A DNA stretch of 8,712 nucleotides from Salegentibacter sp. (GCA_024635815.1 JAGXIG010000037.1:1-8712); one strand, 5' to 3'. Shown: positions 1 through 6,827, counted from the stretch's first letter. Notes: a model not told the origin generated them from the letters alone. Numbers and translations are program-made.

Positions 1-77
1 CCGATGAGATGGTTAATGAATATTTGGAACACCATCGCCGAGATTCCAGTGATAATTCCAATTTTATATTGGAATAG
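1..77 (+). CDS. 3' end of an unidentified protein gene (partial)
   Basis: The window opens inside a rightward reading frame (codons in phase with base 3) that gives a hydrophilic tail of 24 residues, beginning DEMVNEYLEH and ending SNFILE, followed by TAG at 75-77. The composition, rich in Glu, Asp, Asn and Arg, is typical of the C-terminus of a soluble protein, and a rightward intrinsic terminator follows at 146-179. I cannot assign a family from so few residues. A second open frame in phase with base 1 runs to the TAA at 100-102, but it is Trp/Ile/Pro-rich and passes through a perfect hairpin, so it is less likely. The last codons overlap an inverted repeat at 55-75. Confidence 0.5.
   Translation, partial: DEMVNEYLEHHRRDSSDNSNFILE
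55..75. repeat. Inverted repeat across the stop codon of the partial gene
   Basis: A perfect 8-base-pair inverted repeat: ATTCCAAT at 55-62 and ATTGGAAT at 68-75, with the five-base loop TTTAT. It covers the last codons of the partial rightward gene and the first base of its TAG stop. It is AT-rich and has no T-run on either side, so it is not a terminator by itself. It is the first of four consecutive hairpins. Confidence 0.55.
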
Positions 78-81
78 CTTG

Positions 82-96
82 GGGACTTTCAGTCCC
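82..96. repeat. Small GC-rich hairpin in the 3' untranslated region
   Basis: GGGACT at 82-87 pairs perfectly with AGTCCC at 91-96 across a three-base TTC loop, and a G-T wobble (81/97) could extend it. Neither strand has a T-run after it, so it does not look like an intrinsic terminator. Its core, ACTTTCAGT, resembles the core of the next hairpin, ACTTTGAGT. It may be a transcript-end stabiliser or part of a structured RNA; its role is unknown. Confidence 0.5.
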
Positions 97-100
97 TTGT

Positions 101-129
101 AAAAAAACCTCTGCACTTTGAGTGCAGAG
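101..129 (-). terminator. Intrinsic terminator for the leftward M3 peptidase transcript
   Basis: CTCTGCACT at 109-117 pairs perfectly with AGTGCAGAG at 121-129 around a three-base loop. Read leftward, the 9-base-pair GC-rich stem is followed after one more G by seven T residues (the A-run at 101-107), a canonical Rho-independent terminator. On the other strand the stem is followed only by TGGTTTAGTTT, which is weaker. An alternative pairing with a two-base bulge would add AAACC/GGTTT at the base. It lies about 110 bases past the stop of the M3 peptidase gene. Confidence 0.7.
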
Positions 130-145
130 TGGTTTAGTTTATATT

Positions 146-179
146 AAAAGCCATCAGTTAATCGCTGATGGCTTTTTTT
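146..179 (+). terminator. Intrinsic terminator for the rightward partial gene
   Basis: AGCCATCAG at 149-157 pairs with CTGATGGCT at 165-173 around a seven-base loop; three A-T pairs (146-148 with 174-176) extend the stem to 12 pairs. Rightward, the stem runs into seven T residues (173-179), a textbook Rho-independent terminator. Leftward it is followed by only four T residues, so it could act weakly on the peptidase transcript as well. Confidence 0.85.
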
Positions 180-240
180 GTGTTTACAAGTTGCCCTGAA
201 ATAAGGCTTTCAATATATTATTTTATCCAATTTTAAAAAT

Positions 241-2388
241 CTATTCTTCTTCAGGAACAGGAAAACCACGATCGCGCATTAGCGCATCAATTTCAGCATC
301 ACGCCCTCTAAATTTCCGATAAGCTTCAGCGGGATCCATTGCGTTTCTTGGCGCAAAAAGATATTTCACCAGTTTTTCTGCCATATTCTCGTCGTAGAAT
401 CCGCCGGGAGATTCGGCAAAAGCTTCTGCGGCATCAGAGGTTAACACATCTGCCCACAAATAACCATAGTATCCCGTAGCATATCCTTCACCTGAAAATA
501 CATGTCCGAAGTGAGGTGAACGGTGACGCATCACAATTTCATCGGGCATCCCAAGTTCGTCCAGGGTTTCTTTTTCAAACTCCCTGGGTTCAATTTTATC
601 AGGATCTGTAGTGTGATATTTCATATCCATTAATGCCGAAGCAAGAAACTCGGTGGTTTCAAAACCCTGATTAAAAGTAGAAGCTTTTTTAATTTTAGCT
701 ACTAATTCTTTAGGAATGACCTCGCCGGTTTCGTGGTGTTTTAGGTATCGATTTATCACTTCATCGGTAGATAACCAACGCTCCAGTAATTGAGACTGGA
801 ATTCGGTATAATCACGAACTCCGCTGTTTAGGGTTGGGTATTTAATATCTGCCGCTAAAAAGTGCAGGGCGTGTCCAAATTCGTGAAAGAATGTAGTGGC
901 ATCGTCCCATGAAACCAGAACGGGTTCTCCCGGCGCGGGTTTTATAAAGTTGGAATTGTTGGAAGACAAAACGGGTTTGGCTCCTTTCAGTTCAGAATAA
1001 CTTCTATAGGTAGTTGCCCAGGCCCCGGAACGTTTTCCCTGGCGGGCAAAGGGGTCTAAATACCAAAGGCCGATAAGTTCTCCGGAATCTTTATCGTTTA
1101 CTTCCCAAACTTTTACATCTTCGTGAAACACTGGAACGCTGCCTTCTTCTACCGGTTTAAATGAGAAATTAAAAAGTTTTCCGGCCGTATAGAAAAGCGC
1201 CTGGGTTAGATTACCGAGTTCTAGGTACTGCTTTACTTCTTCACTATCAAGATCGTATTTTTCTTTTCTTACTTTTTCGGCATAATAGCGATAATCCCAG
1301 GGCTTAATTTCAATATTAGCGCCTTCTCCATCGGCTAACGCCTGCATATCTTTTACTTCTTCTTCAACACGGGCGAGTGCGGCCGGCCATACAGCTTCCA
1401 TAAGTTCCATGGCATTTTCGGGATTCTTGGCCATTCTGTTTTGCAAGCGCCATTGGGCGTAATTATCGTAACCCAGTAATTCTACACGTTCATCGCGAAG
1501 TTTCAGTATTTTTTTGATCACTTCATTATTGTCAAACTCATCGTCATTATCACCGCGGGAATAGTAGTTGTTCCAAACTTTTTCGCGAAGTTCCCTTTCG
1601 TCTGAATAGGTTAAAAAAGGATCCATAGAAGAGCGAGTGTTGGTTACGGCATATTTGCTTGATTCGCCATTGGCTTCAGCGGTGCTGGCGGCTGATTTCA
1701 CGTAAGATTCCGGAAGCCCGCTAAGCTGATCTTCGGTTAAATAAACAATATAGTTCTCTTCTTCCGCCAGGACATTATTGGAGAATTTGGTATATAGTTC
1801 AGAAAGCTCCTTATTAATTTCGGCATATCGCTTTTTATCTACTTCATTAAGATTGGCACCTTCCATGGCGAATTCTTCATAAATAAGGTCGATAACACGT
1901 TGCTCGGGTGCCGGTAAAGGATTTTGCTGTGAATTTTTGAACACTGTTTTAATCCTTTCAAAAAGTTCTGAATTCTGTGAAATTTTAGAGCTGTATTCCG
2001 AAATTTCAGGAGAAAGTTCCCGTTGAACTTCCCTAAATTCAGGGCTGGAAACATTACTGCTGAAAATTCCATAGTATGTAAAAACACGGTCTAGCATTTC
2101 GCCAGATTCTTCAAAAGGCACAATGGTATTCTCAAATGTTGCCTGTTCTAAATTACTGGTAATTTCATCAATTTCGGCGAGGTGCATTTGCATCGCTTTA
2201 AGCATTGCCGGTTTTACCAGGTCTACCTTCATTTTATCAAATTCCGGCACTCCGGCATAGGGTCCGGTCCATTCGGCAAGTAAAATATTATCCATAGTTT
2301 TTAAGTCTTCGGTTTGTTCCTGGGCATTGCTTTGCATAATAGTTATTAATGCAAGTACACCAAGACTTTTTGTGAATTTATTTTTCAT
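241..2388 (-). CDS. Exported M3 family zinc metallopeptidase (Dcp/oligopeptidase type)
   Basis: A family M3 (gluzincin) peptidase of 715 residues, near the length usual for peptidyl-dipeptidase Dcp and oligopeptidase A; the family cuts short peptides. The zinc motif HEFGHALH starts at residue 502 (ligands His502 and His506, catalytic Glu503); Glu529, in a TEFQSQ context, is the likely third ligand. The family's substrate-binding segment near the C-terminus is present as GEGYATGYYGYLW (633-645), after a conserved-looking His629. The N-terminus is a signal peptide: basic KNKFTK, a hydrophobic stretch SLGVLALITIM, and a probable cut after SNA at residue 22, so a periplasmic or secreted enzyme is likely. 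I chose the ATG at 2386-2388; an in-frame TTG seven codons upstream only lengthens the part before the signal core. The gene stands alone and is divergent from the azurin gene. Family assignment is firm; dipeptidyl versus oligopeptidase specificity is open. Confidence 0.95.
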   Translation of the reverse strand: MKNKFTKSLGVLALITIMQSNAQEQTEDLKTMDNILLAEWTGPYAGVPEFDKMKVDLVKPAMLKAMQMHLAEIDEITSNLEQATFENTIVPFEESGEMLDRVFTYYGIFSSNVSSPEFREVQRELSPEISEYSSKISQNSELFERIKTVFKNSQQNPLPAPEQRVIDLIYEEFAMEGANLNEVDKKRYAEINKELSELYTKFSNNVLAEEENYIVYLTEDQLSGLPESYVKSAASTAEANGESSKYAVTNTRSSMDPFLTYSDERELREKVWNNYYSRGDNDDEFDNNEVIKKILKLRDERVELLGYDNYAQWRLQNRMAKNPENAMELMEAVWPAALARVEEEVKDMQALADGEGANIEIKPWDYRYYAEKVRKEKYDLDSEEVKQYLELGNLTQALFYTAGKLFNFSFKPVEEGSVPVFHEDVKVWEVNDKDSGELIGLWYLDPFARQGKRSGAWATTYRSYSELKGAKPVLSSNNSNFIKPAPGEPVLVSWDDATTFFHEFGHALHFLAADIKYPTLNSGVRDYTEFQSQLLERWLSTDEVINRYLKHHETGEVIPKELVAKIKKASTFNQGFETTEFLASALMDMKYHTTDPDKIEPREFEKETLDELGMPDEIVMRHRSPHFGHVFSGEGYATGYYGYLWADVLTSDAAEAFAESPGGFYDENMAEKLVKYLFAPRNAMDPAEAYRKFRGRDAEIDALMRDRGFPVPEEE

Positions 2389-2432
2389 AAAGTGTGGTTT
2401 TGTTTTCAATCTATGAAGATAAGGGATTTTGG

Positions 2433-2440
2433 CAAAATGA
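2433..2440 (-). promoter_or_regulatory. Weak candidate -7 box for the M3 peptidase gene
   Basis: Read leftward, this is TCATTTTG, one mismatch from the Bacteroidota -7 consensus TAnnTTTG. It lies 44 bases before the ATG at 2388, a distance like that at the azurin gene. I see no TTG at the expected spacing upstream. It is the best candidate in the gap, but weak. Confidence 0.25.
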
Positions 2441-2495
2441 GGGTATACTGGGCTTTTTGATTATTGCACTTTTATGAAAAAACTTTACTAAAATC

Positions 2496-2524
2496 TTTTA
2501 ACAAGTAAAATTAATTTATCTTTG
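2496..2524 (+). promoter_or_regulatory. Bacteroidota-type promoter of the azurin gene
   Basis: TATCTTTG at 2517-2524 matches the Bacteroidota -7 consensus TAnnTTTG exactly. A TTT at 2496-2498, 18 bases upstream, is a one-mismatch partner to the -33 TTG element. The -7 box ends 41 bases before the ATG at 2566, which predicts a short AT-rich leader of roughly 35 bases with no Shine-Dalgarno sequence, as is usual in this phylum. Confidence 0.65.
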
Positions 2525-2565
2525 ATAAAGCATAAAAACTAAATACGAACTTTAAATAATTAAGA

Positions 2566-3111
2566 ATGAAATTTTTAAGTAAATCTGTTTTGATCTTAGG
2601 AGCCGTGGCAATGATTGCCTGCGGAGATAAAAAAGAAGAGAAAGAGGATAAAATTACCATTGGTGATGGTGCCAGCCCACAATCGCAAACTACCACCGAA
2701 AAATCTTCTGTAAGCAGTACTTCTGCCGATGAAGTTGTGGTTGAAGTTTCTATTGAAGGCAACGATCAGATGCGTTTTAACAAAGACGAGATTAAAGTAA
2801 AAGCCGGGCAAACCGTTAGGCTTACTTTAAAGCACGTTGGTGAGATGGAAAAAAGCGTTATGGGTCACAACTGGGTGTTGTTAACTCAGGGTACTGTAAT
2901 TAACGAATTTGGACAAAAAGCGGTGCAGGCCAAGGATAACGATTATATTCCTGAAGGGACTGATGCTGTTATCGCACACACCAGAATGATTGGTGGCGGA
3001 GAAGAGGTGACCATAGAATTTGAAGCTCCCGAAGCGGGTGAATATGATTTTATTTGTAGTTTCCCGGGTCACTATTCTGTAATGAAAGGTAAATTTATTG
3101 TAGAAGAATAG
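2566..3111 (+). CDS. Azurin-like cupredoxin lipoprotein (type 1 copper)
   Basis: A 181-residue lipid-anchored blue copper protein that should carry single electrons between periplasmic or surface redox partners. A lipoprotein signal (KFLSKSVLILGAVAMIAC) ends at Cys19, followed by a charged, Ser/Thr-rich linker (about 20-55) and a cupredoxin domain (about 57-180). The type 1 copper ligands are clear: His101 in MGHNWVL, then Cys164, His169 and Met173 in the segment CSFPGHYSVMKG; the C-x4-H-x3-M spacing and Gly100 before the first His are as in Pseudomonas azurin. The acidic/lysine-rich run just after Cys19 resembles a Bacteroidota lipoprotein export signal. It is a single-gene unit, with its own promoter upstream and a strong terminator downstream. 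No oxidase, nitrite reductase or cytochrome gene lies alongside, so the redox partner is unknown. Confidence 0.95.
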   Translation: MKFLSKSVLILGAVAMIACGDKKEEKEDKITIGDGASPQSQTTTEKSSVSSTSADEVVVEVSIEGNDQMRFNKDEIKVKAGQTVRLTLKHVGEMEKSVMGHNWVLLTQGTVINEFGQKAVQAKDNDYIPEGTDAVIAHTRMIGGGEEVTIEFEAPEAGEYDFICSFPGHYSVMKGKFIVEE

Positions 3112-3132
3112 ACCTTTTGAATACTATTATTG

Positions 3133-3176
3133 AAAATGCCTTTACTTCGGAAAAATCCGTTTGTAAAGGCATTTTT
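3133..3176. terminator. Bidirectional terminator between the azurin and ABC transporter genes
   Basis: A perfect 13-base-pair stem, AAAATGCCTTTAC at 3133-3145 with GTAAAGGCATTTT at 3163-3175, encloses a 17-base loop that can itself fold (CGGA 3148-3151 with TCCG 3156-3159 around four A residues). Rightward, the stem ends in five T residues (3172-3176); leftward it ends in four. It lies 21 bases past the azurin stop and about 50 bases past the ABC transporter stop, so it can serve both convergent genes. Confidence 0.85.
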
Positions 3177-3227
3177 AATTAAGGAGGTTTCTGTTTTGGT
3201 AATTTTACGTCAGTTTTTTAATGGATT

Positions 3228-5057
3228 TTATTCAAAAGACTGCATTTCTACCAGTTTCTGGTAAGTTCCTTTTTTAGAAAGCAACTCCAGGTGTTTTCCC
3301 TGCTCTACAATTTCACCTCGATGCAACACAATAATCTTATCGGCATTTTGTATTGTAGAAAGTCGATGGGCAATGACTATAGAGGTTCTATTCTTCATCA
3401 TATTCTCAAGGGCTTTCTGTACCAGTTTTTCGCTTTCGGTATCCAGGGCAGAAGTAGCTTCATCAAGAATCATAATCGGCGGGTTTTTAAGCACCGCACG
3501 GGCAATAGAGAGACGCTGTTTTTGTCCGCCACTCAATTTGTTGCCACTATCCCCAATATTAGTTTCAAGGCCTTTAGGAAGCTCTCTTACAAATCCCCAT
3601 GCATTAGCTACTTTTAATGCATCAATGATTTCCTCTTCGGTAGCATTATCTTTCCCTAAACCAATATTATTTTTTACCGTATCGTTGAAAAGTATTGAGT
3701 CCTGGGTTACGAGTCCCATCAAATTCCGAAGGGATTTTTTGGTAAGCCCTTTAATATTGTGTCCGTCAAGTTTAATAACGCCTTCATTAACATCATAAAA
3801 ACGGGTTATCAGGTTTGCAATGGTAGACTTTCCACTACCGGATTGACCAACAAGAGCGACCATTTTTCCCTTCTCTACCTGCATGGAAAAATTCTTCAGC
3901 ACATTTTCTTTTTCGTATCTAAAATTGATGTTTTCTACTTCAATATTTTTATCAAAAGTCTCTTTCTTGATCGCGTTTTTATCATCCTGAATAGTAGATT
4001 CTGTTTCCAGGATTTCCAGGATACGCTCTGCACTGGCGTTTCCTTTTTGAATAGAATAAGTGGCTTTTGAGATTGCTTTCGCGGGAGTTAAAATATTGTA
4101 GGTCAATACCAGGAATCCTATGAAAGTGGAAGCATCCATAGTATTATCTATCAATACCATTCTTCCGCCAAACCATAAAATTATGGTGATAACCACCACG
4201 CCCAAAAATTCACTCATAGGCGAAGCTAAATTTTGGCGATGCAAAAGCGTGTTTAGAATTTGGTTTAAACGGCTAGTACTGTCGTAGAACTTTCCTTTAA
4301 ATTTTTCTTCAGCATTAAAGCCTTTGATAATTTTTAAGCTCGACAAAGATTCTTCTACAATAGTGAGAAAATTTGCATTTTCCTGTTGCGCCTGGGTAGA
4401 TTGCGATTTCAGTTTTTTTCCGATGGTAGAAATCAGCAAACCGGCTAAAGGAAGAAAGACTAATACAAAAAGCGTTAGTTTAGGACTAAGCGCGATCATG
4501 GCTGTTAAGGTGAAAATCAGAGTAAGTGGCTCTTTTACAAAAAGCTCCAGCATACTTAAAAATGAGGTCTGAATTTCCTGGACATCACTGGTGATTCGGG
4601 AAATAAAATCTCCTTTTCGTTTTTCAGAAAAAAAGGAAACCGGCAATTCTACAATTTTATCGTAAATACGGTTTCGAATGTCTTTAAGCATTCCATTTCG
4701 AAGGTTGGCAATAAAATATAACGCCAAATAATTAAAAAGGTTCTTTAAAAAGAAAAGTACAATTACCGTGATACAAATGCTCACCAACGCCGCTAGTTGT
4801 CCGTGCTCTTCTACCTGCTGATTTAAGAAAAAGTTGGAATAATCGTTGGCGAAATCTTTTAAGCCACTAAATTCTCCATTCCACACTGGCTTGGTACTAA
4901 TAGGTTCTTCTTCCTGAAAAAGCACCCTAAGCATGGGGATGAATGAAATAAATGCCAGGGTGCTAAAAAGTGCATAAAAAATATTACTAATAATATTAAG
5001 TATTGCAAAACGCTTGTATGGTTTTGCAAACTGAAGAATCTTCTTTAAATAGGTCAT
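3228..5057 (-). CDS. MsbA-like ABC exporter (fused membrane and ATPase domains)
   Basis: A 609-residue half-transporter that should work as a homodimer in the inner membrane. The N-terminal exporter domain has six predicted membrane segments (about 17-47, 90-117, 168-190, 193-214, 283-303 and 310-330). The C-terminal ATPase is complete: Walker A GQSGSGKST (404-412), Q-loop Gln452, signature LSGGQ (508-512), Walker B IMILDE (528-533, catalytic Glu533) and H-loop His564 in IAHRLST. This architecture is shared by MsbA lipid A/phospholipid flippases and many multidrug exporters; the sequence does not settle the substrate. The external loop between segments 1 and 2 (about 48-89) is long and acidic. 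The start ATG lies 12 bases after the stop of the mutase gene, so it is probably the last gene of that operon. An envelope-lipid or glycolipid flippase is my preferred reading from context. Confidence 0.93.
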   Translation of the reverse strand: MTYLKKILQFAKPYKRFAILNIISNIFYALFSTLAFISFIPMLRVLFQEEEPISTKPVWNGEFSGLKDFANDYSNFFLNQQVEEHGQLAALVSICITVIVLFFLKNLFNYLALYFIANLRNGMLKDIRNRIYDKIVELPVSFFSEKRKGDFISRITSDVQEIQTSFLSMLELFVKEPLTLIFTLTAMIALSPKLTLFVLVFLPLAGLLISTIGKKLKSQSTQAQQENANFLTIVEESLSSLKIIKGFNAEEKFKGKFYDSTSRLNQILNTLLHRQNLASPMSEFLGVVVITIILWFGGRMVLIDNTMDASTFIGFLVLTYNILTPAKAISKATYSIQKGNASAERILEILETESTIQDDKNAIKKETFDKNIEVENINFRYEKENVLKNFSMQVEKGKMVALVGQSGSGKSTIANLITRFYDVNEGVIKLDGHNIKGLTKKSLRNLMGLVTQDSILFNDTVKNNIGLGKDNATEEEIIDALKVANAWGFVRELPKGLETNIGDSGNKLSGGQKQRLSIARAVLKNPPIMILDEATSALDTESEKLVQKALENMMKNRTSIVIAHRLSTIQNADKIIVLHRGEIVEQGKHLELLSKKGTYQKLVEMQSFE

Positions 5058-5069
5058 AAAATTGAGCGT

Positions 5070-6800
5070 TTAGCCCAGTTGTAGTTCATTTTTAATACGC
5101 TGGATCTTGTCGGCAAGCTTTGCATTTTCAGCATCAAAGTTTACCACTTTATCCAAATCTGAATTCACACTGATGTAAAACTTGATCTTAGGCTCGGTAC
5201 CACTTGGCCTTGCAGCGATTTTAGTTCCGTTTTCGGTGTAATAAATCAGTACGTTAGATTTTGGAATTTTGATCTCTTCTTCAATCTTATCCTGAAGGTT
5301 GTTTGCTTTAGAAGTATGATAATCTTCAATTAAAACAACTTTTTCCCCGTCAATTTCTTTCCAGGGATTTTCCCGAAGATCGATAAGCATTTGCTTAATC
5401 TCTGCTTCACCTTCTATTCCTTTTTTAACCAGAGAAATTAATTCTTCCCTGTATAGACCGTATTTAGTATAGAGCTTTAAAAGTTGCTCGTAGAAAGAAC
5501 TTTCTTCAGCTTTCATTTGTGCCGCGATCTCGCAGGCTAATAGGGTAGCGGTAGCCGCATCTTTATCACGAACAAAATCACCAACCATATAGCCAAAACT
5601 TTCTTCACCACCACCCACAAAATCCAACGAAGGATTGTCTTTTATCAATTTAGCGATCCATTTAAAACCAGTTAAGACTTCGTGATATTGAGCACCAAAA
5701 TCCTCGGTTATGTTTTTAAGCATTGGTGTAGAAACAATCGTGGAAGCCACAAAAGAATTATCTGAAAGGTTATTCTGTTTTTTATGCTGTTCCAATAGGA
5801 ACCAGGTCATTACCAGCATAGTCTGATTTCCATTAAGGAGAATCATTTTTCCATTTAAATCACGAACGGCAACACCTAAACGGTCCCCATCTGGATCCGT
5901 GCCAATTACGATGTCGGCATTTTTTTCTTCGGCAATCTTAAGCGCCATTTTTAGTGCTTCCGGTTCTTCAGGATTTGGTGATTTTACCGTTGGGAAATTT
6001 CCGTTAGGCTCTTTTTGTTCTTCAACCAGAAAAACATTTTTATAACCTGCTTTTTCTAAAATCTGAGGATTGGTAGTAGAAGCGGTCCCGTGCAGGGAAG
6101 TAAAAACGATTTTTAATGCATCTTTTGCTGAAGTTGAAGTTTTAAAACTCCCGTTTTCTACTGAAGCTTCCTGAAATGCTTCATCAACTTCTTTATCTAT
6201 ACTGTGAATTAAATCTGGTTGAGCCTTGAAATTAATTTCGTCGTATTCCAAATTATTGATGATATCTACAAGTTTGGTGTCTTGCGGCGGAACCAATTGG
6301 CCACCATCCTGCCAATACACTTTGTATCCATTATATTCCGGTGGATTATGACTTGCGGTAAGCACTATTCCTGCGTGGCAATCCAAATATTTCACAGCGA
6401 AAGAAAGCTCTGGTGTCGGCCTTAATTCTGAAAACAAATAAACCTCAATATCGTTTGCCGAAAACACTTCAGCCACCATTTGCGCTAATTCTTTGGAGTT
6501 ATTCCTGCAATCGTAAGCGATGGCAACTTTAAGCTTTTCACCCTTAAATTCACTTTTCAGCAAATTTGAAAGTCCCTGCGTGTTTTTCCCGAGAGTATAT
6601 TTGTTGATTCGGTTTGTGCCAACTCCCATAATGCCGCGCATGCCACCGGTTCCAAAAGCGGCGTTCTTGTAGAAAGATTCTTCCAGCTCTTTAGGGTTGT
6701 TTTCTATAAGGCTGTTGATTTCCTTCTGCGTGTTTTCGTCAAATATATCGGTTAGCCAGGCTTGAGCCTTAGCCAGGATTTCTGGTTTATTTTTAGCCAT
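5070..6800 (-). CDS. Phosphoglucomutase/phosphomannomutase (alpha-D-phosphohexomutase, PgcA type)
   Basis: A 576-residue cytoplasmic enzyme that interconverts hexose-6-phosphate and hexose-1-phosphate, feeding nucleotide-sugar synthesis. All four superfamily loops are intact: the phosphoserine loop TASHNPPEYNGY with Ser150; the magnesium loop TDPDGDR with Asp302, Asp304 and Asp306; the sugar-specificity loop GGGEESFGY (396-404); and the phosphate-binding loop RPSGTEPK (531-538). The N-terminal FGTGGMRG (49-56) and the length fit the PgcA/PGM2 branch, and the EES form of the sugar loop favours glucose, though mannose phosphates may also be used. It lies between the glycosyltransferase gene (48 bases upstream, with a possible internal promoter) and the ABC exporter (12 bases downstream). 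Enzyme class is certain; the preferred sugar is inferred. Confidence 0.96.
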   Translation of the reverse strand: MAKNKPEILAKAQAWLTDIFDENTQKEINSLIENNPKELEESFYKNAAFGTGGMRGIMGVGTNRINKYTLGKNTQGLSNLLKSEFKGEKLKVAIAYDCRNNSKELAQMVAEVFSANDIEVYLFSELRPTPELSFAVKYLDCHAGIVLTASHNPPEYNGYKVYWQDGGQLVPPQDTKLVDIINNLEYDEINFKAQPDLIHSIDKEVDEAFQEASVENGSFKTSTSAKDALKIVFTSLHGTASTTNPQILEKAGYKNVFLVEEQKEPNGNFPTVKSPNPEEPEALKMALKIAEEKNADIVIGTDPDGDRLGVAVRDLNGKMILLNGNQTMLVMTWFLLEQHKKQNNLSDNSFVASTIVSTPMLKNITEDFGAQYHEVLTGFKWIAKLIKDNPSLDFVGGGEESFGYMVGDFVRDKDAATATLLACEIAAQMKAEESSFYEQLLKLYTKYGLYREELISLVKKGIEGEAEIKQMLIDLRENPWKEIDGEKVVLIEDYHTSKANNLQDKIEEEIKIPKSNVLIYYTENGTKIAARPSGTEPKIKFYISVNSDLDKVVNFDAENAKLADKIQRIKNELQLG

Positions 6801-6819
6801 AATTATGATTTTAGATAAA

Positions 6820-6827
6820 CAAAAATA
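6820..6827 (-). promoter_or_regulatory. Possible internal promoter (-7 box) before the mutase gene
   Basis: Read leftward, TATTTTTG matches the Bacteroidota TAnnTTTG element exactly and lies 19 bases before the mutase ATG at 6800, in the largest gap (48 bases) of the cluster. I see no TTG at the proper distance upstream. It may let the mutase and ABC exporter be expressed separately from the two genes ahead of them. Confidence 0.4.

Noticed and set aside
1..102. Alternative open frame in phase with base 1, ending at TAA 100-102
   Set aside because: It encodes an unusual Trp/Ile/Pro-rich stretch and runs through a perfect hairpin; the frame ending at 77 has normal protein composition.
55..176. 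Hairpin run as a CRISPR or attC-type repeat array
   Set aside because: The stems differ from one another in sequence and length, there are no direct repeats with uniform spacers, and no cas or integrase gene is nearby.
1839..2087. Leftward open frame inside the M3 peptidase gene
   Set aside because: It lies on the same strand in another frame of a well-supported gene, has no recognisable domain and no promoter or spacing of its own.
241..2388. Somewhat higher GC in the M3 peptidase gene than in the ABC exporter gene, as a hint of transfer
   Set aside because: Two hand-counted 60-base samples (241-300 and 3721-3780) gave 27 and 21 G+C; this is too small a sample, and the gene has a normal signal peptide and setting with no mobile-element marks.
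3181..3277. AAGGAGG followed by an 18-codon frame starting at ATG 3221
   Set aside because: The spacing from AAGGAGG to the ATG is about 33 bases, far too long for a ribosome-binding site, and Shine-Dalgarno sequences are rarely used in this phylum. On the leftward transcript the same bases form an anti-Shine-Dalgarno-like CCTCCTT, which I regard as chance.
3291..4572. Several rightward open frames opposite the ABC exporter gene
   Set aside because: They are antisense shadows; their products are low-complexity Ser/Leu/Phe-rich sequences without motifs, and the opposite strand encodes every ABC ATPase motif intact.
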